The translations under genes and the position numbers were made by a program. 5,770 nucleotides of DNA from an uncultured Lachnospiraceae bacterium (GTDB lineage Bacteria > Bacillota > Clostridia > Lachnospirales > Lachnospiraceae), in NCBI GenBank assembly GCA_902489925.1, contig CABUBX010000131.1:1-5770 (forward strand), given 5' to 3'. How positions within the stretch are numbered: the first letter of the stretch is position 1; each line of letters starts with the position of its first letter. This document shows, piece by piece, positions 1 through 5,207 of this stretch. Below the pieces are notes generated by a model. The model searched no databases. It was not told where the DNA came from and saw only the letters and a program-made list of their open reading frames with translations.

Positions 1-398
1 AGGAATGTACCGATGCCGATACACAGAGGTGCAAAAAATGCAGGCTGGAGTACGGTAAACGCGTCTCCGAGCTGATTTAAAGAAACCATCCAGGCCGTGA
101 TCGTCGTACCGATATTAGCGCCCATGATAACGCCCACCGCCTGTGTCAGATTCAGAATCCCAGCATTGACAAAACCGACAACCATAACCGTTGTTGCCGA
201 GCTGCTCTGGATAATCGCTGTGACTAAGGCGCCGACAATCACACCCATAATTCGGTTGTTTGTCAAAATTCCCATGAGTTTTTTCATCTTATTGCCTGCT
301 GACTTTTGCAGACCGTCCGCCATGACATGCATACCATAGAGGAACAGACCAAGTCCGCCGACAAATGTAAATAGCAATTCTACATCTTCGAATCTCAT
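1..398 (-). CDS. Na+/phosphate cotransporter family protein (N-terminal part, runs off the left edge)
   Basis: Reading leftward from an ATG at 398 gives 132 uninterrupted codons that continue past the window edge, so only the N-terminal part is present. It shows two hallmarks of the Na/Pi-cotransporter family (PF02690, NptA/PhoU-linked type): QSSSATT at residues 64-70 and GANIGTT at residues 93-99. These sit in glycine-rich hydrophobic segments starting with GGLGLFLYGM at about residues 14-23. Family members are integral membrane proteins that import inorganic phosphate with sodium, usually about 550 residues with a cytoplasmic PhoU-like C-terminal domain; that part lies outside the window. 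The start is supported by GGGAG at 409-413, ten bases upstream, which is slightly long spacing. A phosphate role fits the Pho-box-like array at 515-553. Substrate is inferred from the family; some relatives have not been shown to move phosphate. Confidence 0.9.
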   Translation of the reverse strand, partial: MRFEDVELLFTFVGGLGLFLYGMHVMADGLQKSAGNKMKKLMGILTNNRIMGVIVGALVTAIIQSSSATTVMVVGFVNAGILNLTQAVGVIMGANIGTTITAWMVSLNQLGDAFTVLQPAFFAPLCIGIGTF

Positions 399-447
399 CT
401 CGTAAATTCTCCCTGTTTTCATCTTAGTTTAAATTATTTCAAAAGGA

Positions 448-485
448 TACCCGTAAACCAAGTCTGTTATTTTGCTTTACGGGTA
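448..485 (-). promoter_or_regulatory. Perfect 10-bp inverted repeat in the leader of the Na/Pi gene
   Basis: The arms TACCCGTAAA (448-457) and TTTACGGGTA (476-485) are exact reverse complements around an 18-base loop; after one G-G mismatch three more pairs (459-461 with 472-474) can form. In the minus-strand transcript this hairpin would begin within about ten bases of the predicted transcription start (around 493) and end about 50 bases before the Na/Pi start codon. Only a weak U-rich stretch (TCCTTTTG) follows, so it is not a convincing intrinsic terminator. It could be a 5' stabilising hairpin, a weak end for MATE read-through, or a DNA operator. The inverted repeat is seen directly; its function is unknown. 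Confidence 0.5.
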
Positions 486-499
486 CACATACATTAACT

Positions 500-553
500 A
501 TTATATTGATGTTTTGTAAAAATAACCACAGAGTTTTGTAAAATTTATGTAAA
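500..553 (-). promoter_or_regulatory. Pho-box-like direct repeats plus -10 promoter for the Na/Pi gene
   Basis: On the minus strand, TTTACA occurs at 553-548, 542-537 and 520-515, and the remaining register position (531-526) holds the degenerate CTGTGG. The four hexamers are therefore spaced exactly 11 bp apart with 5-base gaps. A perfect TATAAT (505-500) follows nine bases after the last hexamer, and there is no good -35 hexamer. Established knowledge: PhoP of Bacillus subtilis binds TT(A/T/C)ACA repeats with an 11-bp period, typically between about -20 and -60 of activated promoters; here the array would span roughly -22 to -60. The target gene is a phosphate symporter. Phosphate-starvation activation by a PhoP/PhoB-type regulator is therefore a well-supported inference. 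Confidence 0.72.
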
Positions 554-554
554 A

Positions 555-1895
555 TTACGTCGTTTGAGTTTTAAGGTTCTTTCGTATAAGCATCAAATAT
601 CTGATTACGAGAATCGTTCCCGTTGTAACCCATGCTGCCGGCGATGCAAGGCAAACACCCATATAACCAATCACTTCCGGCAAAATCACCGCAACCGCGA
701 ATCTTGACACAAGCTCGACAATACCACCAATCATCGGCACCATTGCATCCCCCATACCCTGAAGTGAATTTCTGAAAAGAAAAATTGCCGCAAGGAAAGG
801 ATAAAATAAACTTGTCACATTCAGATAAGTCTGTGCATAGCCGACAATCTCCGCCGACGGATTTGTCATAAACAGCTTTGTCGCAAGCCCTCCGAATAAA
901 AAGTTGATTGCTGCACCAAGCACAACAAAAATCACACATAAAATCACACTGATATTAATACCTTTTTTAATTCTGTCCCAGCGCCCCGCACCAAGATTTT
1001 GTCCACAATAGGTTGCCATCGTCGTTCCAAGACTGTTCATCGTCTGAGTCACAAGATTTTCCACCTTACTTGCAGCCGTATAAGATGCGATGACCTGAGA
1101 GCCAAAAGCGTTTAATGCACTTTGAAGCACCATAACACCGATAGCTGTCACCGAAAACTGTAATGCCATCGGAAGTCCTACCTTTAAATGCGCCCATGAA
1201 AAAGTTTTATCAAGCTTAAAGTCTGTCCGGTGCATTTTTAAAATGGGATAATGCTTCAATGCATATATTGTACACAAAAGCGCCGAAACAAGCTGTGATA
1301 TTACCGTTGCCCATCCGGCACCGGCAACGCCCATTTTGAAATTAATAATAAATACAAGGTCCAAAATCACATTGAGTACTGATGACAGAATCAGAAAATA
1401 CAGCGGTGTTTTACTGTCTCCCAATGCTCGAAGGATGCTTGCAATCATGTTATAAAACATAGAAGCAAAAATACCGGCATAAATAATGTTAATATAAGCT
1501 ATGGCATCCTCGATAATATCTGCCGGCGTATGCATCATTTCCAACACAAGTCTTGATGTAGAAAGACTTAAAGCCGTCAAAATCACTGTAATAATACTGC
1601 AAAGTGATGTGGAAGTACCGATTGAGCGGCGCACTGCTCGCTCATCACCTGCACCGAATTTCTGCGCAACAACAATGCCGAAGCCGCTTGTAATTCCCGA
1701 TGCAAAACCAATGACTAAAAAAGAAATTGAGCCTGTGGCGCCTACTGCTGCCAATGCTTCCACACTGACAAAACGTCCGACAATAATTGTATCAACCATA
1801 CTGTAAAGCTGCTGAAAAATGTTTCCCAAAAGGACAGGAATTGTAAAGAAAAATATAAGCTTCCACGGTGAGCCTTTCGTCATGTCCTTTGTCAT
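555..1895 (-). CDS. MATE family efflux transporter
   Basis: This is a complete 446-residue protein, the usual length for the multidrug and toxic compound extrusion family, with about twelve hydrophobic segments in two similar halves. Family-like features are the N-terminal helix with TIPVLLGNIFQQLYSMVDT at about residues 18-36, IVGR directly after it, FGAGD at 80-84, RALGDSKTP at 156-164 and GVAGAGWATVISQ at 189-201. The second half repeats the pattern (LGTTMATYCGQNLGAG, RNSLQGMGDAMVP). It acts in the cytoplasmic membrane as a cation-coupled antiporter; the subgroup resembles the MepA/DinF-like branches common in Clostridia, and the substrate cannot be read from sequence. The ATG at 1895 has a strong AGGGAGGA site at 1902-1909 with good spacing, preferred over an in-frame ATG four codons later. 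It is divergent from the LUD gene and has its own promoter. Confidence 0.94.
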   Translation of the reverse strand: MTKDMTKGSPWKLIFFFTIPVLLGNIFQQLYSMVDTIIVGRFVSVEALAAVGATGSISFLVIGFASGITSGFGIVVAQKFGAGDERAVRRSIGTSTSLCSIITVILTALSLSTSRLVLEMMHTPADIIEDAIAYINIIYAGIFASMFYNMIASILRALGDSKTPLYFLILSSVLNVILDLVFIINFKMGVAGAGWATVISQLVSALLCTIYALKHYPILKMHRTDFKLDKTFSWAHLKVGLPMALQFSVTAIGVMVLQSALNAFGSQVIASYTAASKVENLVTQTMNSLGTTMATYCGQNLGAGRWDRIKKGINISVILCVIFVVLGAAINFLFGGLATKLFMTNPSAEIVGYAQTYLNVTSLFYPFLAAIFLFRNSLQGMGDAMVPMIGGIVELVSRFAVAVILPEVIGYMGVCLASPAAWVTTGTILVIRYLMLIRKNLKTQTT

Positions 1896-1940
1896 ATAAA
1901 ATCCTCCCTGATTGTTTTCTTGAATAAATAAACAAAGGCT

Positions 1941-1969
1941 ATTATAATCATACGCATTTCAAAATTCAA
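1941..1969 (-). promoter_or_regulatory. Sigma-A-type promoter for the MATE gene
   Basis: On the minus strand, TTGAAT (1969-1964) is followed after exactly 17 bp by a perfect TATAAT (1946-1941). This is a near-consensus housekeeping promoter about 45 bases upstream of the MATE start codon. No obvious operator overlaps it, so simple constitutive expression is possible. Confidence 0.75.
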
Positions 1970-1990
1970 GTTTTTTTTGCAAAAAATTTG

Positions 1991-1999
1991 TGTTATACT
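1991..1999 (+). promoter_or_regulatory. Extended -10 promoter element for the LUD gene
   Basis: TGTTATACT fits an extended -10 (TGn followed by TATACT), about 35 bases upstream of the LUD start codon. At 17-bp spacing the -35 position (1971-1976) is only a run of T, consistent with an extended -10 promoter lacking a good -35. The 14-bp A/T-tract palindrome TTTTTTGCAAAAAA (1973-1986) lies between this and the divergent MATE promoter and may bend the DNA. Confidence 0.5.
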
Positions 2000-2034
2000 T
2001 ATTAAAAATAAATATCTTCTAAGGGGGAAGCTTT

Positions 2035-2673
2035 ATGTCATTATCACCAAAAGAAATCAACTATCAAAATCTCGCCGAACACATTATCGAAAATCTTTCA
2101 AAACGTCAGATGGAAGGCTATTATGCTCAGGATAAAGATGAAGCCTTGGAAATCGCCTGCCGCTTTTTATCTTCCGGAAGCACTGTTTCGTGGGGCGGCT
2201 CAGCCACTTTAAATGAAATCGGCTTCATTGATGCCGTTTCTGATTCTGACTGCACAGTACTTGACCGTTCAAAGGTTGCACCCGAAGATATGGATGATTT
2301 TTTCGGCCGCGTAGCCGTATGCGATTATTATTTTATGAGTACAAATGCCATTACTATTGATGGACAGCTTGTCAACATCGACGGCAACGGCAACCGAATC
2401 GCTTCACTGATTCACGGACCGAAAAATGTGATTGTCATCGCCGGAATGAATAAGGTTGCTTCGGATATCCCGTCCGCCTTCAAGCGTGTCCGCGATATCG
2501 CCGCACCTGCCAACACTGTCCGTTTAAATAAAAAGACGCCTTGTGCCAACGTCGGCCACTGCTGCGACTGCTACTCTACGGACTGCATATGCAGCCAATT
2601 TGTCATTACGAGACGCAGCGGAAAACCAAACCGTATCAAGGTCGTCCTTGTCGGAGAAGAACTGGGCTTTTAA
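2035..2673 (+). CDS. LUD domain protein (lactate-utilization LutC/YkgG-like), stand-alone
   Basis: This 212-residue protein matches the LUD domain family (PF02589, formerly DUF162; LutC/YkgG and relatives). Visible features are an N-terminal helical part rich in E and K, a glycine-rich WGGSATLNEIG at about residues 53-63, the conserved TNAITIDGQLVNIDGNGNR at 103-121, and a hydrophobic strand VIVIAGMNKV at 132-141. The C-terminus has a cysteine cluster at residues 170, 176, 177, 179, 184 and 186, suggestive of metal or Fe-S binding. In LutABC the LUD protein works with iron-sulfur oxidoreductases in lactate oxidation, but no lutA or lutB is adjacent, so a lactate role is not established; many Clostridia carry similar orphan copies annotated only as lactate utilization protein. 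The ATG is preceded by AAGGGGGA at 2021-2028, six bases away. The protein is cytoplasmic, with no signal peptide. Confidence 0.88.
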   Translation: MSLSPKEINYQNLAEHIIENLSKRQMEGYYAQDKDEALEIACRFLSSGSTVSWGGSATLNEIGFIDAVSDSDCTVLDRSKVAPEDMDDFFGRVAVCDYYFMSTNAITIDGQLVNIDGNGNRIASLIHGPKNVIVIAGMNKVASDIPSAFKRVRDIAAPANTVRLNKKTPCANVGHCCDCYSTDCICSQFVITRRSGKPNRIKVVLVGEELGF

Positions 2674-2675
2674 AA

Positions 2676-2747
2676 CTATCTGTTTTTAACTTTGCAAATA
2701 AACTGCGCTGACATAGGCTTTTTACGTTTAATCTTTCTTTTCTCCAT
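2676..2747 (-). CDS. Possible small basic protein, 23 residues
   Basis: An ATG at 2747 opens a 23-codon frame ending in TAG at 2676-2678. It is preceded by a perfect GGAGG (2755-2759 region) seven to eight bases upstream, as good as the sites before the confirmed genes. The peptide begins MEKRKIKRKKP and ends CKVKNR; ten of its 23 residues are K or R, so it would be strongly cationic, with no membrane segment. It is convergent with the LUD gene, the two stop codons being two bases apart, and divergent from the SDR gene with the 21-bp palindrome between them. I do not recognise it. It may be a genuine small gene, or a chance frame beside an SD-like sequence; conservation would decide. Confidence 0.42.
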   Translation of the reverse strand: MEKRKIKRKKPMSAQFICKVKNR

Positions 2748-2799
2748 GAATAAACCTCCAAAATTTATTGAACTGGCTATATCAAAAATCAATATATCT

Positions 2800-2820
2800 T
2801 TCTGTGACAATGTCACAGAA
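2800..2820. promoter_or_regulatory. Perfect 21-bp palindrome, probable operator upstream of the SDR gene
   Basis: The arms TTCTGTGACA (2800-2809) and TGTCACAGAA (2811-2820) are exact reverse complements around a single central A. Its centre lies about 41 bases before the transcription start predicted from the -10 at 2839-2844, where a class II activator would sit, and it abuts the -35 position, so repression is also possible. The half site TGTGA recalls CRP/FNR-family sites, but the halves are separated by five bases rather than the usual six, so the regulator's family is unresolved. No followed T-tract suggests a terminator. Confidence 0.7.
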
Positions 2821-2838
2821 CACTTTTGAAAATTAGTT

Positions 2839-2844
2839 TATACT
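2839..2844 (+). promoter_or_regulatory. -10 element of the SDR promoter
   Basis: TATACT lies 47 bases upstream of the SDR start codon. The hexamer at 17-bp spacing (CAGAAC, 2816-2821) is a poor -35 and overlaps the right end of the 21-bp palindrome. A promoter with a weak -35 beside a dyad centred near -41 is the arrangement expected of an activator-dependent promoter; this is inference. Confidence 0.5.
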
Positions 2845-2891
2845 AACCACATAAACAACATTCATCACAAACATTTTAGGAGGATATACTT

Positions 2892-3638
2892 ATGAGATTA
2901 AAAGATAAAGTTGCAATTATTACAGGCGGCAGCCGCGGAATCGGCTATGCAACCGCTGATGCATTTTTAAAGGAAGGCGCCACAGTTATTTTAACAGCGA
3001 GCACACAGGCATCAGCAGATGCTGCCGTTGCCCGTCTTAAAGAAAAATATCCTGATTCAATCATTGCGGGCATCAGTCCCGACCTTTCAAGCCTAACCTC
3101 TGTCAAAGAAGCTTTTTCCAGCGCCACATCAAAATACGGCTGTGTCGATATTTTAGTCAACAATGCCGGAGTTTCTGAAAGTACACCTTTTACAGAATAT
3201 ACCGAAGAAACTTTTGACAAAGTTATGGACTTAAATGTCAAAGGTGTCTTTAACGCAACCCGTGCAGCCAGTGAGTGTATGATATCCAAGGGCAAAGGTG
3301 TCATCCTTTCCACATCATCTATGGTCAGTATTTCGGGACAAGCCAGCGGTCTTGCCTACCCGACTTCAAAATTCGCTGTCAACGGCCTCACTGTATCGCT
3401 TGCCCGCGAGCTTGGCCCTAAGGGCATCCGTGTCAACGCTGTTGCACCGGGAATTACAGAAACCGACATGATGAAAGCTGTGCCAAAAGAAGTGATTGAG
3501 CCGTTAATCCAGCAGATACCTCTGCGCCGCCTCGGACAGCCTGAAGACATTGCAAATGCCTTTGTATTTTTAGCTTCCGAAGAAGCTTCCTATATTACCG
3601 GCGTTGTTTTGAGTGTTGACGGCATGGCTCGCTCATAA
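2892..3638 (+). CDS. SDR family NAD(P)-dependent oxidoreductase (FabG/BaiA-like)
   Basis: This is a complete 248-residue classical short-chain dehydrogenase/reductase, a typical family length. The Rossmann cofactor motif TGGSRGIG is at 11-18, NNAG at 90-93, the active-site Asn at 115 (LNVKG), and the catalytic Ser143, Tyr156 (YPTSK) and Lys160 are all present with normal spacing, so it should be active. The segment after beta-2 (ILTAST, about 33-38) lacks the acidic residue that favours NAD and recalls the NADPH-using FabG pattern. From memory it also resembles the clostridial BaiA 3-alpha-hydroxysteroid dehydrogenases (LKE-YP, PDL-S, VFN and a C-terminal VDG-A-R/S), but no other bai gene is here. 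It could equally act on 3-oxoacyl, sugar or other ketone substrates. AGGAGG at 2878-2883, eight bases upstream, fixes the start. It appears monocistronic, ending at a strong terminator. Confidence 0.9.
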   Translation: MRLKDKVAIITGGSRGIGYATADAFLKEGATVILTASTQASADAAVARLKEKYPDSIIAGISPDLSSLTSVKEAFSSATSKYGCVDILVNNAGVSESTPFTEYTEETFDKVMDLNVKGVFNATRAASECMISKGKGVILSTSSMVSISGQASGLAYPTSKFAVNGLTVSLARELGPKGIRVNAVAPGITETDMMKAVPKEVIEPLIQQIPLRRLGQPEDIANAFVFLASEEASYITGVVLSVDGMARS

Positions 3639-3644
3639 TCTCAC

Positions 3645-3694
3645 AAAAAAAACCCCCTGTAAAACTGCTTTCACAGTATTTACAGGGGATTTTT
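3645..3694. terminator. Bidirectional intrinsic terminator between SDR and the PadR/HAAS operon
   Basis: CCCCTGTAAA (3654-3663) pairs with TTTACAGGGG (3679-3688); four more pairs (3664-3667 with 3674-3677) extend the stem past one bulged A, leaving a six-base loop. A T-run (3690-3694) follows on the plus strand, and an A-run (3645-3652) precedes it, giving eight T on the minus strand. It can therefore end transcripts of both the SDR gene (stop at 3638) and the convergent HAAS-DUF4097 gene (stop at 3739). Confidence 0.92.
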
Positions 3695-3738
3695 GCAGCT
3701 TGTTTTCGCAGATATTTATAAAAGGAACACTATGATAT

Positions 3739-4818
3739 CTACTTTTCTGCTTTAACTTTAATATCGCCGCTGACCGTCTCCACAGTCACTTTGATATCGC
3801 TGCCCATATCTCTATCGGAAAAATCTCTGTCCTCGGCTCTTATGCCGCCTTTCACCTTGACGCTGCCGCTGACTGTCTTTGTATAAGCACAAAAGCCTTC
3901 ATCAGGACAAATCAGATTCAGGGCTACATCACCGCTGACAGCCTTTACGTAAATACTTCTGCTCTCAAGACGGCGTCCGTTTACATCACCGCTTATTGTT
4001 TTGCACGAAAACTCATGAGCCAGCATATCCTCATATCGAATATCGCCGCTTGTCGTACTGACAATCAGGCCTTCTGTCCGAAGACGCTTAAACTCCACAT
4101 CACCGCTGACACTCTTAATCATAAGTTGTCTGCTTTGAGTCTTTTTCACCGAGATATCTCCGGAAGCAGTCTGAAACTTTATGTTCTCCGCATTGATTTC
4201 TTTAACAAAAACATCGCCGCTGGAGGTTACAATCTCAATATCTTCTATAGAATCGGGTATTTCTGCAATGACTGTATCTACCACAGCACCAAACAGCCCA
4301 AACAAAATATTCGTTCCGAGAAAGCTGCCGCTCTTTGGAACAACCCTTCCGTAGTAACAGCCGTCATTTACCGATGCTTCAATGTAACGCATCTCCTCTT
4401 TATCTTCTGTATAAACCCGAAGTACATTATCTTTTGACGGCATCAGGCGAATATCGGCATTGCCGGCCTGAAACTTAAAACTGTGAAGCATGTTTTCAGA
4501 AGAACCGCTCTCGCTGCTAAACTGCGCATCATTATCATAATGCTCATAGCTGTAGCCGCCTTCTGATTTTTCAATCGGCGCACAGCCTCTTGCAACCTCA
4601 AAGCTTTTCAACTTATCCTCACCGAGTAAATCCTTAATCTCGTCAATCACATCTCTGACACTGCCAAGCTCTGCGCATATATCAGCCTCACTTTTCCCCT
4701 GCTGCAGTCCATTTTCAAAATGAGCTTCGTAATCACTTATAATCTCATCGACATAAGCTTTGTCGTACATTTTCAATGCCTGTGCCAGCTCGTTCAAATA
4801 CGCTTCTTTATTCATCAT
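3739..4818 (-). CDS. HAAS (DUF1700) domain protein with C-terminal DUF4097 SGD-repeat solenoid
   Basis: This is about 359 residues, with two parts. Residues 1-70 form the helical HAAS/DUF1700 domain (MNKEAYLNELAQAL, then YEAHFENGLQQGKSE and ICAELGSVRDVIDEI), which in Firmicutes is usually encoded beside PadR regulators. After an acidic linker (about 75-108) comes a DUF4097-type beta-solenoid. Its SGD motif recurs at 200, 219, 238, 257, 276 and 295, exactly every 19 residues, then SGS at 317 and SGD at 350. A hydrophobic stretch at 166-184 could be a membrane-contacting loop but is not a clear transmembrane helix; no signal peptide is seen. The family is thought to act with PadR in envelope or stress sensing; its biochemistry is unclear. 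GAGGAGG (4824-4830) sits five bases from ATG 4818 and eight from ATG 4815, so either may be the start; the TTG at 4821 is too close. It begins 12 bases after padR-type gene stop, implying translational coupling. Confidence 0.88.
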   Translation of the reverse strand: MMNKEAYLNELAQALKMYDKAYVDEIISDYEAHFENGLQQGKSEADICAELGSVRDVIDEIKDLLGEDKLKSFEVARGCAPIEKSEGGYSYEHYDNDAQFSSESGSSENMLHSFKFQAGNADIRLMPSKDNVLRVYTEDKEEMRYIEASVNDGCYYGRVVPKSGSFLGTNILFGLFGAVVDTVIAEIPDSIEDIEIVTSSGDVFVKEINAENIKFQTASGDISVKKTQSRQLMIKSVSGDVEFKRLRTEGLIVSTTSGDIRYEDMLAHEFSCKTISGDVNGRRLESRSIYVKAVSGDVALNLICPDEGFCAYTKTVSGSVKVKGGIRAEDRDFSDRDMGSDIKVTVETVSGDIKVKAEK

Positions 4819-4830
4819 CAAATCCTCCTC

Positions 4831-5136
4831 TTAATTAATCAGCCGACCAACAGCTTTGACAAAATCTTCCCACTCCAGCTTTAATATCCCCTGATAATTT
4901 CTCCCCTTTTCTGTCAGGTGATAATACTTTCTCGCAGGTCCCCCATCCCCCTCGACAAGGTAGGTTTCCACGTAAAGGTCATCCTTCAGCTTTTTTAAAA
5001 TCGGATAAAGTGTGCCCGCCGCAATGGACATCTCACCTGAAATAACCTCTGTCAGCTCATAGCCGTATCTATCACCCTTCGCCAGCTGAGAAAGGACACA
5101 TATTTCAAGGGCACCCTTTTTAAATTGAGCATTCAA
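4831..5136 (-). CDS. PadR family transcriptional regulator
   Basis: This is a 101-residue winged-helix protein of the small PadR subgroup. The family signatures are YGYEL (24-28), GTLYPILKKL (41-50) forming the recognition-helix region, GPARKYY (66-72) in the beta-wing and LTEKG (74-78); a short C-terminal helix would support dimerisation. I chose the TTG at 5136 rather than the in-frame ATG at 5157: GGAGG (5144-5148) lies seven bases before TTG and would be inside the coding region if ATG were used, and the resulting N-terminus MNAQFKKGALEICVL matches the usual start of this subgroup. It is first in a two-gene operon with the HAAS-DUF4097 gene. PadR proteins are commonly repressors, often of their own operon; the dyad overlapping the promoter at 5189-5215 is a candidate site. 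The effector is unknown. Confidence 0.93.
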   Translation of the reverse strand: MNAQFKKGALEICVLSQLAKGDRYGYELTEVISGEMSIAAGTLYPILKKLKDDLYVETYLVEGDGGPARKYYHLTEKGRNYQGILKLEWEDFVKAVGRLIN

Positions 5137-5143
5137 ATCATCA

Positions 5144-5148
5144 CCTCC
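5144..5148 (-). promoter_or_regulatory. Ribosome binding site that decides the PadR start (TTG)
   Basis: GGAGG on the minus strand lies seven bases upstream of TTG 5136, the best spacing available. The upstream in-frame ATG at 5157 has only a weak purine stretch (AAGAGA) before it. The annotated start therefore uses TTG, which may also lower the expression of a regulator. Confidence 0.75.
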
Positions 5149-5178
5149 AAATTTCATCTATTCTCTTTTGATGTATAT

Positions 5179-5207
5179 ATCATATCACATACTATTATAT
5201 ATTGCAA
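5179..5207 (-). promoter_or_regulatory. Promoter of the PadR/HAAS operon
   Basis: On the minus strand, TTGCAA (5207-5202) is followed after exactly 17 bp by TATGAT (5184-5179), preceded by TGA so that it forms an extended -10 (TGn). The start site would be near 5172, giving a leader of about 35 bases before TTG 5136. The -35 hexamer lies inside a palindrome, suggesting control by direct occlusion. Confidence 0.75.

Noticed and set aside
97..339. An 80-codon frame on the plus strand
   Set aside because: It is antisense to the Na/Pi symporter gene, whose family motifs are clear on the minus strand.
448..485. Calling the 10-bp inverted repeat the MATE terminator
   Set aside because: The stem is AT-rich at its loop end and is followed by only a broken T-run; it also lies downstream of the Na/Pi promoter, so it would interfere with that gene.
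571..939. A cysteine-rich 122-codon frame on the minus strand
   Set aside because: It lies wholly inside the MATE gene in another frame, has no good ribosome binding site, and its composition is that of a shifted membrane-protein gene.
2671..2690. A weak inverted repeat TAAAAC/GTTTTTA after the LUD stop as a terminator
   Set aside because: The pairing is short, AT-only and imperfect, and overlaps the end of the possible small minus-strand gene.
2800..2820. Calling the 21-bp palindrome a CRP or FNR site
   Set aside because: The TGTGA and TCACA halves are five bases apart instead of six, so the family cannot be assigned; it is reported only as an operator of unknown regulator.
2945..3550. Two minus-strand frames opposite the SDR gene
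   Set aside because: The SDR reading frame has complete catalytic motifs and a strong start; the antisense frames have no ribosome binding sites or recognisable features.
2892..3638. Assigning the SDR to a bile-acid (bai) operon
   Set aside because: No other bai gene is near; the neighbours are LUD, PadR and HAAS genes, so only a family-level call is justified.
3739..4215. Repeated blocks of the form ATCGCCGCT/ACATCACCGCTGAC that look like a spaced repeat array
   Set aside because: They are the codons for the SGD motif every 57 bases inside an intact reading frame; the repeats are too short and diverged for CRISPR, and there is no leader or cas gene.
4015..4437. A 140-codon plus-strand frame
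   Set aside because: It is antisense to the HAAS-DUF4097 gene, with no ribosome binding site and no family resemblance.
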